From Ramlibacter sp. (GTDB lineage Bacteria; Pseudomonadota; Gammaproteobacteria; Burkholderiales; Burkholderiaceae_C), in the NCBI GenBank assembly GCA_013815685.1, contig JACDFR010000030.1, positions 1 through 48,633 on the forward strand: a DNA stretch of 48,633 nt, given 5' to 3'. The notes under the pieces are model-generated. The model did no database searches. It saw nothing but the letters and a program-made list of their open reading frames with translations, and had not been told where the DNA came from. Shown here piece by piece: positions 10,189 through 18,365 of the stretch (position 1 is its first letter; the number at the start of each line of letters is the position of its first letter). The translations under genes were made by a program, and so were the position numbers.

Positions 10189-11049
10189 TCAGGGAGCCCG
10201 GACGGCATTCGGTTCGTGCTCTCGCCAGGTGTGCGGCTCCGTTTTTTGATCGCATGCCCAAGCGTAGAGCGCGTCGTAGATGGGCATTGCCGCGGCCAGC
10301 ATAGCGTGGTCATCCAATCGATGAAGGCGAGACAGTCCCTGGGACAAGGCGAGCAGTCCCTTTGCCTCGGGCGCAAGCGACGGCCGGCCTGTGTCAGCAG
10401 CCCGGACGACCGTGGCCATCCGGTCGAGCGGAGGGGAGCGCAGATCAAAGGCACCCAGCAGGCTGTCGAAGCTGCACCGTTCCCACTCATGGGTTATTGG
10501 AGCGCCTGGCAAATCGTAGGCCGTTGCTTTGAGGTCGGCCGCGACGCGGAAGACTTCTGATGTGGGCACGTAGTGAAATTCCGCGTCCGGGTCGATAAAC
10601 CTGCGAATCAACCAGGGGCATGCGACCCGATCAATCTTGGGGTGCTCGCGGGTGATCCAGCGGGAGCCGTGTTCGCCGTCGACCCCAAGGTCAGAACGCC
10701 GTCGCACCATCGCAATGGGCTGGGATCCCGATCGTCCCGTTTTCGACGGGACGATCAAGCCGGCGATGCCGCGTTCCAGAACCCTGACTTCCCCGTTCCA
10801 GTCGGACAGTACGGCGGCAGCGCGCCGGCTCTTTAAGCTGTCATCGCAATAGAGAACCACGCCAGTGGGGCGGTCGAGCTGGCCGAGTGCCTTCAAGGCC
10901 GCCACATCGCAGTGCCGAGCTCCCGCAATCCAATGAGAAGCCGCGCGGAAATCCTCTCGCGTCCGTACATCGACTATCCACGGTGAGAACGGCGTTCCTT
11001 GAATGGAGGCGAGTTCCTCCGCAGTGATCATGGTTTCGGTCTTGAACAT
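10189..11049 (-). CDS. Rhodanese-ChrB C-domain fusion (chromate resistance)
   Basis: 286 residues starting at ATG 11049, behind a GTGAGG site. Residues about 5-105 form a rhodanese-like domain: WIVDVRTREDF, then VVLYCDDSLKSRRAA, with a Cys in the active-site loop position. Residues about 130-270 are a second copy of the ChrB C-terminal domain (HPKIDRVACPWLIRRFIDPD, then FDLRSPPLDRMATVVRAAD). It lacks the ChrB N domain. Rhodanese/ChrB fusions accompany chromate operons; a thiol-based redox or sulphur role is inferred. It lies head-to-head with chrA across a 125-base divergent promoter region. Confidence 0.85.
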   Translation of the reverse strand: MFKTETMITAEELASIQGTPFSPWIVDVRTREDFRAASHWIAGARHCDVAALKALGQLDRPTGVVLYCDDSLKSRRAAAVLSDWNGEVRVLERGIAGLIVPSKTGRSGSQPIAMVRRRSDLGVDGEHGSRWITREHPKIDRVACPWLIRRFIDPDAEFHYVPTSEVFRVAADLKATAYDLPGAPITHEWERCSFDSLLGAFDLRSPPLDRMATVVRAADTGRPSLAPEAKGLLALSQGLSRLHRLDDHAMLAAAMPIYDALYAWACDQKTEPHTWREHEPNAVRAP

Positions 11050-11142
11050 ATTCACCTCACAATCCGTTACTTTCCTGCCGCTAAATTTGTAGATATGATA
11101 ACACACATGTAGCGTTCTCTACGGTACCAAATTGACCAACCA

Positions 11143-11159
11143 ATGCGGCTGTACCGCAT
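11143..11159. promoter_or_regulatory. Inverted repeat in the chr divergent promoter region
   Basis: ATGCGG-CTGTA-CCGCAT, a perfect 6-base-arm palindrome, lies 15 bases upstream of the chrA GTG start in the gap shared with the rhodanese-ChrB gene. The position would suit an operator that blocks chrA transcription or translation. That is inference from location and symmetry only. Confidence 0.35.
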
Positions 11160-11174
11160 CTCAGGGGGAATAAA

Positions 11175-12416
11175 GTGAGTGAGACAAAACTTGAGCGCAC
11201 GACCCAAGCCGGCGCCGAATCCGTTCCCGCGAGATCGAATGAAGGCGGCCAAGCCCAGCGGCTTAAGGAGGTGGCGGGCACCTTTCTCAAGCTGGGAGCG
11301 TTTGGTTATGGCGGCCCCGCAATTTTTGGCCTGTTCCAAGCCGAGCTGCAGGAGCGCAAGAAGTGGCTGAGCAAGGAGCGCTTCCTGGAGGGGATGGCTT
11401 TGGTGCATGCGCTGCCCGGTGCGGCCGCCATCCAGTTCTGCATCTTCGCGGGTTTTCAGCGCGGCGGGCTGTGGGCGGGCGCCACCGCGGGACTCGGCTT
11501 CATGATCCCTGGCTTTGCCATCATGCTGGCGCTCACCATGCTGCACCAGCAGTTTGGCAACCTTCCGTGGATGCGCCATGCGTTCTACGGCGTCGCGCCC
11601 GTGGTGGTCGCGGTCTTCATCGTGGCGACGTATCGGCTAGGCAAGAACGCCATCAAGGACTCGTTGAGTATCGTGACAGGCTTGGCCGCAGCCTTGTTGG
11701 TCTTCGCCACGCCACTCGGTGTTGCTGGAACACTCCTGCTGGCCGGATGCCTGGGCTTGTATCTGCGCTACTCGCGCAAGGCTGGACTGATTGCGGCTGC
11801 AGCTGTACTCGCTTTGGTCGCAGTCGAATACGTCATCCAGAGCTCCATTGGCAGCTTGAAATTTGGCGGCGCAGCGGGTGTCCAGGCACCGGGCCTCCTG
11901 GAGATCGGGTCCTTCTTCCTGAAGGTCGGGGCGGTCACATTTGGCGGCGGCATGACTGTGCTGGCCTTCGTCCAGGATCAGGTTGTGAACCAGATGCACT
12001 GGATCACAGCAGAGGAATTTCTGGACGGCCTAACGCTTGGCCAGTTCACACCCGGCCCCATCTTGATGCTGGCGGCGTTCATCGGCTTCAAGCTGGCTGG
12101 CCTATCAGGCGCGGCAGTAGCCGCCACCGCGATCTTTCTGCCTTCCTTCATCTTGATGCTGAGCATCTTGCCGGCGCTGGAGCGGTTTCGCCAAGCGAGC
12201 TGGGTCAGGGCGGCCATGGAAAGCATCAGTCCGGCAGTGGTTGGCGTGATCGCAGTTTCGTTCGTCCAACTGGTGCCGCACGCCGCCCCCGATCTGTTTA
12301 CCGCGTCGGTGCTCTTACTGACCACTGCCGCGATGCTCCGGTTCAAACTTCCAGTGGTTCCGCTGCTGCTCGCCGGCGTGGTCGTGGGGGTCGTCGCCAA
12401 AGCCGCTTTAGGCTGA
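11175..12416 (+). CDS. chrA: Chromate transporter ChrA
   Basis: 413-residue inner-membrane protein of the CHR family, which exports chromate. It has the characteristic internal duplication: the N-half signature FLKLGAFGYGGPAIFGLF is echoed in the C-half by FLKVGAVTFGGGMTVLAFV. Further family motifs are EGMALVHALPGAAAIQFC and DGLTLGQFTPGPILMLAAF, with about ten hydrophobic segments. The start is GTG at 11175 behind an AGGGGGAA ribosome site. It is divergent from the two ChrB-type genes, the usual layout of chromate operons. No frame damage is visible. Confidence 0.93.
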   Translation: MSETKLERTTQAGAESVPARSNEGGQAQRLKEVAGTFLKLGAFGYGGPAIFGLFQAELQERKKWLSKERFLEGMALVHALPGAAAIQFCIFAGFQRGGLWAGATAGLGFMIPGFAIMLALTMLHQQFGNLPWMRHAFYGVAPVVVAVFIVATYRLGKNAIKDSLSIVTGLAAALLVFATPLGVAGTLLLAGCLGLYLRYSRKAGLIAAAAVLALVAVEYVIQSSIGSLKFGGAAGVQAPGLLEIGSFFLKVGAVTFGGGMTVLAFVQDQVVNQMHWITAEEFLDGLTLGQFTPGPILMLAAFIGFKLAGLSGAAVAATAIFLPSFILMLSILPALERFRQASWVRAAMESISPAVVGVIAVSFVQLVPHAAPDLFTASVLLLTTAAMLRFKLPVVPLLLAGVVVGVVAKAALG

Positions 12417-12738
12417 TTTTTCTGAAAAGGGTATCAAAAACGCCGAAAAACGAAGCGAGAACGCGGTTGGGAGTGCGGTTAATCAAGTGGTCCAACGCCC
12501 ACGCCGCCAACTGGTACAGCCGCGTGAAGAGACGTAGTGTGGTCTAAAGTAAGCAGAAGCTGCGTGGGCTGTCATTTCAACGCAGTTACGGAGAGATGCG
12601 CCCAGGCACGACGGGAAGACGAAAAGGCGGGGCATTGAAGGCGGCGAGAGGTGGCCGCAAAAGCTGGGGTCATAACAATAAGAAGTTGGTCGTAGATTGG
12701 ACTCGTTGGGCCGTGGACAACCGATCAGGGGAGGAACA
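12417..12738. other. 322-base intergenic stretch, no gene recognised
   Basis: This stretch lies between chrA and the MocR-type gene and is visibly more AT-rich and less codon-biased than its surroundings. One short frame ends at 12547 (SNAHAANWYSRVKRR) and could be a fragment of something older, but I cannot name it. A strong ribosome site (GGGGAGGAACA) lies just before 12739. No clear terminator or promoter is seen. Confidence 0.4.
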
Positions 12739-14342
12739 ATGAAACGAGCATCATCGACCGGCTTGATGCTGGAGGTATCCGACAAGGACGCCACCAAGCA
12801 ACTGGCCATGTACAACGCTGTCCGTCAGGGAATCATCAGCGGCGCCATTGCCCCGGCGCAACGTCTGCCGTCGACGCGTGATTTCGCCAATGCGTATAGC
12901 ATTTCCCGGGGCACTGCGGTCATCGTGTACGACCTCCTTCAATCGGAGGGCTACGTGGTATCGCGCCCAGGGGCGGGAACATTCGCCGCCGATTCGCTGC
13001 CGGACGTCCGGATGAATGTATCGCGGGTCGTCCGTGCCGCCGACATGGCCCCGGCACCGCGCTGGGACAGTGATGAATCGCTGTCAAGTGTCGCGCGAGA
13101 GTTTGTGACAGCGGCCGCGCTTGCACCCGCAATGACGACGCGGCCAAGGCCATTGACTCCTTCTTTGCCCGCGCTGGACGAATTTCCGGTGAGCCTCTGG
13201 GCTCGTCTATGCGCAAAGCACTCTCGGCTGCTTAAGCCGGAACTCATGGGCCACGCCCATCCTGCCGGCATCCCAAAGCTCCGCGCGGCCCTGGCTCAAC
13301 ACCTCAGGTTGACGCGCGGCATAGACTGCGCGCCCGAGCAGGTGTTGTTGACCGCGAGCACTGGCCAGGCGCTGCAGCTGTCTGCCCGACTACTGATTGA
13401 ACAGGGCGGCAAAGTGGCGGTCGAAGACCCGGGGCACCCCGATATCGGGAGACTCCTACGGGGTGCCGGGTTCCAAGTGGTCCCTGCGCCCGTTGACGGC
13501 GAAGGTGTTCTTCCTGACGCCTGCATGGCCGCAAACCTTGCCCATGTGAGTCCCGCTCATCATTGCGCAACCGGTGTCGCAATGAGTCCCGCACGGCGGC
13601 GCACTCTGGTCGACGCTGCGGCGGAGCGCGGAACTTGGATCTTCGAGAATGACGCAGGAAGCGAGTTCCGCTATCACGGGCACCCCACGCCGGCGCTCTT
13701 CAGCATGAGCCGCGGTGGTGGCGTCATCCACGCTGGCAGCTTTGACCAGACGTTGTTCCCCGCGTTGCACATCTCGTACCTCGTGGTCCGCTGGCTCTCG
13801 TCGGCGTGTTCGAACGCGCCCACGCCATTCATGGCAGGCCACCGACCGTAGTGTCACAGCTGGTTCTGTGCGATTTCATGGAAAGCGGTCACTACGTCAG
13901 GCACCTGAGGCGAATGACCGAGTGCTATCGGGAAAGGCGCACCGCGCTTGCCACTGCCCTGATTCGCGAATTCGGATCGGCCATTCAACTCATGCAACCC
14001 GCGTCCGGACTCGACCTGATCGTGCACTGGACGGACGAGCGGATCGCTGAGGCAGTTGACAGTGCGGCGCGTGCCCACAAGCTCCACGTTGAACCTCTCT
14101 CGACTTTTGCCTGTCGACAGCCCGCGCATCGCGGGGCATTGCTGGGTTTCGGTGCGCATCCAGTGCCCGTGCTCCAGGCGGCTATCGCGAGCCTGGCGCT
14201 GGCAGTGCAGGACAGCTGCGAGGAATTGCCACGCATTTCCTTGACATCGCGCACCTGGTCACCACGCCCGCCGTCCAGCGAGTCGGGTACTGAGTTCAGG
14301 CTGATGCCGCGTCTGCATACTGGCAGGCGCGCGGACGTGTAG
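12739..14342 (+). pseudogene. MocR/PdxR-type GntR-aminotransferase regulator, frameshifted
   Basis: The ATG at 12739 has an excellent GGGGAGGAACA site. Residues about 15-85 are a GntR winged helix (AVRQGIISGAIAPAQRLPST, then EGYVVSRPGAGTF). A fold-type-I aminotransferase-like domain follows. At about 13786-13788 a single missing base shifts the frame: the original frame stops at 13851, and the continuation (PLALVGVFERAHAIHGRPP) runs on to 14342. The PLP site is also degenerate: the usual SFSKTLFP lysine is Gln (GSFDQTLFPAL) and the EDDYDSEFRY box reads ENDAGSEFRY. As written it makes a protein of about 370 residues lacking the C-terminal subdomain. It is the only regulator next to the biosynthetic operons and converges with the SDR gene, overlapping by 47 bases. 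Confidence 0.8.
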
Positions 14343-15156
14343 CTTCCCACTCGTAGATGCTCGACACGCGGGGTATCCACCCGCAGCCGCGTAGGCGGGC
14401 GTTGGATACCCGGAACGAGGGCAGCGGGTGCAAGATGGATCCCTCGGCAACTGAAGGTGCTTGCTCAAAGGCAGAGAAAAGCCTGGCATAGGTCGTCGGC
14501 ACGTCGTCGGCAGCGATGTACGCGCGCCCACCGCCAGCGTTGAGCGCGCAGCGGAAGGCGCCTGCCAAGTCGTCCGCGTGGACGAAACTGATCCAACGGT
14601 CTGCTGCCTCGACAGGGCGACGCAGCTCGCCTCGAGCGATACGCTGGAAGAAGGCCACATCCCGCGTCGTGTCAGGCCCGTAGAGAGCGCCGCCCCGCAC
14701 GAGAGCCCAGTCAAGGCCGCTGCCTTGGACCATCGCCTCCATCAGAATGGCAGACGTAAGCACGCCCTGACCGGTAACTTCGCAGTCCTCGTCAGCCAGC
14801 GATTTGCCCTGGTGCAACATGGCGACGCTCTGCTGCACCCAGCGGCATGACCCGCCGATACTGCGGATCGCGCGAAGTACGTTCTCCGTGCCTTTGATCC
14901 GTATGCGGTCGTTCTGCGCCCAATCACCCCCACCCCGGCCGTTGGGGATGCTCGTCGCCAGGTTGATCACCGCATCCAGTCCAGCGAACGCGACCTCGAG
15001 CGAAGGGAAGTCGAGGATGTCCGCTTGGCGAGATTCGCAAGCGGGGTCTTCGCGGCCTGGACGCACTATGGACACCACACTGTGGTCGTCGCTGGCCAGA
15101 AGCGGGACCAACCTGCGACCGATGACCCCGGTGGCTCCAATGATGCCGACGCGCAT
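14296..15156 (-). CDS. Extended SDR: NAD(P)-dependent epimerase/dehydratase-like
   Basis: 286 residues with a Rossmann start MRVGIIGATGVIGRRLVPLL (GxxGxxG), LDAVINLATSIP in the next strand, and SFVHADDLAGAF late in the fold. The usual YxxxK catalytic pair is not evident: the region after WVQQSVAMLHQG has no clear Tyr-x3-Lys, so it may be an atypical SDR that binds NAD(P) without classical catalysis. It is the third gene of the leftward operon, 14 bases after the aldolase stop. A reductase or dehydratase step on the aminohydroxybenzoate path is inferred from position only. Confidence 0.8.
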   Translation of the reverse strand: MRVGIIGATGVIGRRLVPLLASDDHSVVSIVRPGREDPACESRQADILDFPSLEVAFAGLDAVINLATSIPNGRGGGDWAQNDRIRIKGTENVLRAIRSIGGSCRWVQQSVAMLHQGKSLADEDCEVTGQGVLTSAILMEAMVQGSGLDWALVRGGALYGPDTTRDVAFFQRIARGELRRPVEAADRWISFVHADDLAGAFRCALNAGGGRAYIAADDVPTTYARLFSAFEQAPSVAEGSILHPLPSFRVSNARLRGCGWIPRVSSIYEWEATRPRACQYADAASA

Positions 15157-15170
15157 ACTGAGGCCCGCCG

Positions 15171-15986
15171 CTAAGCAGCAACCAATGCGGGCGTCTCGCG
15201 CCGCGTGGGTGTCTCGTAGACCGGTCCGTGGACGCCTTCAGCAACCGCGTGCAAAACGGCTGCGGCATCCGACGATTGGAACAGGTTGCGCCCCATGCAA
15301 ACGCCCGCGGCGCCGCCTGCCACCGCGTCGCGGGCGAGCTGGACGGCTTCTCGCGTGCTCGCCTTCTCCCCGCCCGCGATGAGCACCGGAACAAAACAGC
15401 CGTCAACAACTTCCTGCATCTTCTGGACCGACCCCGGGTAACTTACCTTCACTAGGTCGGCGCCCATCTCTGCGGCTGCACGGGCGGCCAGCTTCAAGTC
15501 GGCGACGTCGCGGGAGCTGGACCCCTGGCGCCGCACATACATCATGGCCAACAAAGGCATGCCCCACCGCTGGCATTCAGACGCCAGCGAACCGAAGTCG
15601 CGCAGCATCTGCGGCTCGACATCGTCGCCCAGGTTGACATGCACCGACACGCCGTCCACCCCGAGCATGAGCGCTTCCTCGATGCCAGCCACGATCATCT
15701 TCAGGTTGGAATTCGGTCGCAGCGCCGTAGATGCCGATACGTGCAGCATGCGCGGCGGGAGCATGTGCAACGGCATGGTCTGCGTCAGGTGTTCGATAAC
15801 ACCGCGGTGAAGCACCACCGCCTGAACCAATCCGCTGTCGCCACCCAGGGGCATCACCGCGGCGTTCATGTCAACCAGGCCGGGGATTGGGCCGAGCGTG
15901 AAACCATGGTCCATGGGGACGATGAGAAAACGGCCCGAGTGCCTATGCGTCAGTCGCGCCAGTCGTGCCTTCTTTCCTGTATGCAT
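15171..15986 (-). CDS. DhnA/GriI-type class I aldolase (candidate aminohydroxybenzoate pathway, step 1)
   Basis: 271 residues of the DhnA / 2-amino-3,7-dideoxy-hept-6-ulosonate-synthase family. Visible motifs are VPMDHGFTLGPIPGL near residue 23, VHVNLGDD near 115, LAMMYVRRQG with the probable proton-donor Tyr150, and DLVKVSYPGS, where Lys180 is in the Schiff-base position. VPVLIAGGEKAS and a phosphate-loop GVCMGRNLFQ follow. Related enzymes condense aspartate semialdehyde with a ketose-phosphate-derived C3 unit; GriI of Streptomyces uses dihydroxyacetone phosphate. The start at 15986 follows a GTGAGG site and lies 7 bases after the stop of the DHQS-II-like gene, so translation is probably coupled. 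Adjacency to that partner is the main reason to favour a GriI role over a sugar aldolase. Confidence 0.85.
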   Translation of the reverse strand: MHTGKKARLARLTHRHSGRFLIVPMDHGFTLGPIPGLVDMNAAVMPLGGDSGLVQAVVLHRGVIEHLTQTMPLHMLPPRMLHVSASTALRPNSNLKMIVAGIEEALMLGVDGVSVHVNLGDDVEPQMLRDFGSLASECQRWGMPLLAMMYVRRQGSSSRDVADLKLAARAAAEMGADLVKVSYPGSVQKMQEVVDGCFVPVLIAGGEKASTREAVQLARDAVAGGAAGVCMGRNLFQSSDAAAVLHAVAEGVHGPVYETPTRRETPALVAA

Positions 15987-15993
15987 ACTAACC

Positions 15994-17325
15994 TCACTTC
16001 TCAACGATATGTTCGGTAACCCGCAACCCGGTATGCCGACCCGGGACGTCGACATGCGCCAGCAGCATGTCACCCGGCTGCAGCAGCGTGCAGTGGCGCA
16101 CGACGCCGTCCGCGCCCATCACGCGCACATGCCAATCGTTCTGCAGGAACGTGTTGACATAGACGTAGCGATCCTCAGGGCCGGCGACCTGTTCGCCCTG
16201 GGGGGTTACGGCTCGCGCGAGGTTGGCTGCCTGGGCAACGGTTTCCCGGATCGAATCCGGGAGCGAGTCGACAGCCACCCGGCACTTCACCTTGAGCATC
16301 GGCCTGCGCTCAATCTTCGCTCGCCCGACAGAGACAACGCGTGCGGTACCGTCCTTGTTGGCGCAAAGCACGTCGACGCCCGCTTCCATTTCACTGAGGT
16401 ACATGGCATTGCCGTCCTTGCCCCAGATGTATGAATGGAGCGCGCCCGCATTGACGCGAAACTCGCGGAGATTCATATGCGGCAGATGGTGGGTCTCGGA
16501 GCACACGAAAATGCCGCCCCACCCCGTGGAGCCCACCACCATGCCTTCCTCAGGCGTCATGACGGAGGTGGTGTCAACACACACTCGATGGCCCAGGCCC
16601 GTGTGCTGGATTTCGACCACTTCAGCGGGATACAGGGCCAACTGCGTGCTCTGCCTGCTGGCAAGGTTGCGGCTGAGAGCGCGAACCGCTTCTGGTCGTC
16701 CTGTGCGAAACAGCACGCCCACGCCTTGTTCCATCGTGGCGAATGCATTGAGCGACTGATCGACATCGGCAACGATGCGCTCCAGGCCACGAATCGGCAC
16801 GCTGCGCAAAACGCGCGTACCGCTGGCTTCTGCCTTGGCCAACAGAAGTTCGTAGGGGATGTAGGTCGCATGTTCAATGTCGATGACAACAAAGGGATCT
16901 CCTCGTTCGCAGATCGCCACGCAATGCGGGAACTCTGCCTGCAGGTCGCTGACCTGGACAAATAGTCCGGACTTGTGGCCGCGGCCTGCAGCGAGCCGCC
17001 GCACTTCGTCGTGGGGTGTCAACACCCACGCCTCGGCTGGGCAGGCATCGAGTTCCTCGGCGGTGTCGAGCCACGCCACTTTCTGCATGCGCGTGCGAAG
17101 GTCTTGCAACTGGTGCACCTGAACAAGCAAATGCGTACAGTTGCCGCGTTCCGCCTCCTCCAGAAGCGCGGCGTCCACGACGGAGCGCGCGTCAAACCAC
17201 CACTGTGTCTGGCCGGCGGCATGGACGGTTGCACCGTGCGGCTTGGCCGAAGGCGGCCTGGCGCCGGAGACGATCTGCACGACGCGCTCGGCGACGGCGG
17301 CGACACTGGATGATCTGCTGGTCAT
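15994..17325 (-). CDS. 3-dehydroquinate synthase II / GriH-like (candidate 3-amino-4-hydroxybenzoate synthase)
   Basis: 443 residues matching the archaeal-type DHQ synthase II family, which is unrelated to AroB. Landmarks are ATYIPYELLLAKAE, IQHTGLGHRVCVDTTSVMTP, EGMVVGSTGWGGIFVCSETH, FRVNAGALHSYI, MYLSEMEAGVDVL and VSVGRAKIERRPM. In archaea the enzyme oxidatively deaminates and cyclises a C7 aminosugar-like acid; the GriH branch instead makes 3-amino-4-hydroxybenzoate. It is longer than typical (about 350-400), mainly through an N-terminal extension of about 90 residues. It starts with ATG at 17325 behind GAGGA and heads the leftward operon with the aldolase and SDR. A bacterium with ordinary shikimate genes has no need of this pair for aromatic amino acids, so secondary metabolism is inferred. 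Confidence 0.87.
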   Translation of the reverse strand: MTSRSSSVAAVAERVVQIVSGARPPSAKPHGATVHAAGQTQWWFDARSVVDAALLEEAERGNCTHLLVQVHQLQDLRTRMQKVAWLDTAEELDACPAEAWVLTPHDEVRRLAAGRGHKSGLFVQVSDLQAEFPHCVAICERGDPFVVIDIEHATYIPYELLLAKAEASGTRVLRSVPIRGLERIVADVDQSLNAFATMEQGVGVLFRTGRPEAVRALSRNLASRQSTQLALYPAEVVEIQHTGLGHRVCVDTTSVMTPEEGMVVGSTGWGGIFVCSETHHLPHMNLREFRVNAGALHSYIWGKDGNAMYLSEMEAGVDVLCANKDGTARVVSVGRAKIERRPMLKVKCRVAVDSLPDSIRETVAQAANLARAVTPQGEQVAGPEDRYVYVNTFLQNDWHVRVMGADGVVRHCTLLQPGDMLLAHVDVPGRHTGLRVTEHIVEK

Positions 17326-17657
17326 TTCGCTGAGTCCTCAGGGTTGGGCTTACCGGGTTGGAAATCGACGCGACCCTGGCGCACGCGCATGCGAAGCGAA
17401 TGCCGGGTCGGGAGCACCGACTTGCCGAGGGAGCGTAGAGACGGAACCGCGCATCGCATAGAACCACATCGACCATTTCGCGTGCTTCGCGTTGGACCAG
17501 ATGCATGAGCTTCAGTCCATTTTGAAGAGTGTTGATGGACCGCTTCCAGAAAACGGTACGCACCGGTCGAAGTGATGTCTACTCGCGACCCAACCCACCG
17601 GCGACCGGTTCCATTGAGGGCGGCGCCGCGGTTGCCCAAAATCACAAGGAGCAATGC
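17326..17657. promoter_or_regulatory. Divergent promoter region of the biosynthetic operons
   Basis: 332 bases separate the starts of the DHQS-II-like and diiron-oxidase genes, so both operons should be driven from here. It contains an inverted repeat, ACCGGTCG (17562-17569) with CGACCGGT (17602-17609), 32 bases apart; each arm also holds the self-palindrome ACCGGT. Three helical turns between arms suits two regulator dimers or a looping regulator. No convincing -35/-10 pairs are seen. A tiny minus-strand frame ends in an ATGA overlap with the DHQS-II-like start but has no recognisable content. Confidence 0.5.
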
Positions 17658-18365
17658 ATGCATAACGGAGTGGCCCAAGCACATCCAATCAGCACCGCCC
17701 TGCCCCGCGCGTTTCGCGTGGAAGCCGGCGCACTCGCGGCGCGACTGCTGGCGCATCCCTTCATGCAGCGCTGCGCGGACGGCACCGTCTCGATGGCGCA
17801 GTTGCGGCGGTTCCTCGTTCAGCAGGGCAAGTACTCGGCGCATTTCACGCGATACCTCTGTGCACTAATCTCCAACTTGGCCGAGGCGGAGGACGTGCTG
17901 CGCTTGGCGTCCAACCTGGCCGAGGAACTTGGATACGGAGAGCACGGCGGCGTGCCGCACTCGCGTTTGTACGCGCAAATGTTGCGCGGCTTCGGCCTGT
18001 CGCTCGATGACGAACCCACCGGACCTCAGACACAGGGCCTCATCGACACCATGTTGATGCTGTGCCGGCAGCCAGGCGGACTCGCAGGCCTTGGCGCGCT
18101 GTGCCTGGGGGCCGAGGCGGTGGTCCCCGCCGTGTACTCGCGCGTCATCGACGGGTTCACAAGCCAGGGGGTGGATTCCGACGGCTTGGCCTTCTTCAGT
18201 ATCCACGTGGAGTGCGATGACGACCATGCGCAAACCATGTTCGAGATGGTTGATCGACTTTGTTCGGAGTCCCCTGTCAACAGAAGCAAGGTGCTGAATG
18301 GGGCGGAGATCGCGGTGAATGCCCGGTTGCGCTTCTTCGACGCACTTGCCGGGGAGCAGCACTGA
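17658..18365 (+). CDS. Heme-oxygenase-fold diiron oxidase/oxygenase (HDO; TenA/PqqC-like)
   Basis: 235 residues with the full six-ligand signature of the HDO family (UndA, CADD, SznF central domain, RohS): E89-x6-H96 in EELGYGEH, E153 in LGAEAVVP, and H183-x3-D187-x2-H190 in FFSIHVECDDDHAQ. These enzymes use a labile diiron centre and O2 for N-oxygenation, desaturation or C-C cleavage. The ATG at 17658 has an AAGGA site 7 bases upstream; a longer frame from 17529 lacks one and is poorly conserved-looking. It is first in the rightward operon, and its TGA overlaps the cupin ATG (TGATG), implying coupled translation. Oxidation of the aminophenol made by the divergent operon is an attractive inference. 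TenA thiaminase is less likely, as the catalytic Cys is not apparent. Confidence 0.85.
   Translation: MHNGVAQAHPISTALPRAFRVEAGALAARLLAHPFMQRCADGTVSMAQLRRFLVQQGKYSAHFTRYLCALISNLAEAEDVLRLASNLAEELGYGEHGGVPHSRLYAQMLRGFGLSLDDEPTGPQTQGLIDTMLMLCRQPGGLAGLGALCLGAEAVVPAVYSRVIDGFTSQGVDSDGLAFFSIHVECDDDHAQTMFEMVDRLCSESPVNRSKVLNGAEIAVNARLRFFDALAGEQH

Noticed and set aside
12483..12815. 110-residue minus-strand open frame before the MocR-type gene
   Set aside because: No motif, overlaps the regulator's start and strong ribosome site, and is rich in residues expected by chance.
15171..17325. Archaeal-type shikimate entry genes used for aromatic amino acids
   Set aside because: Possible in principle, but proteobacteria normally have AroF/AroB, and the neighbours are tailoring and transport genes, so a secondary-metabolite role is preferred.
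17322..17563. Small gene ending with an ATGA overlap at the DHQS-II-like start
   Set aside because: The frame has no ribosome site or recognisable content; the fragments lie in different frames and fit a promoter region better.
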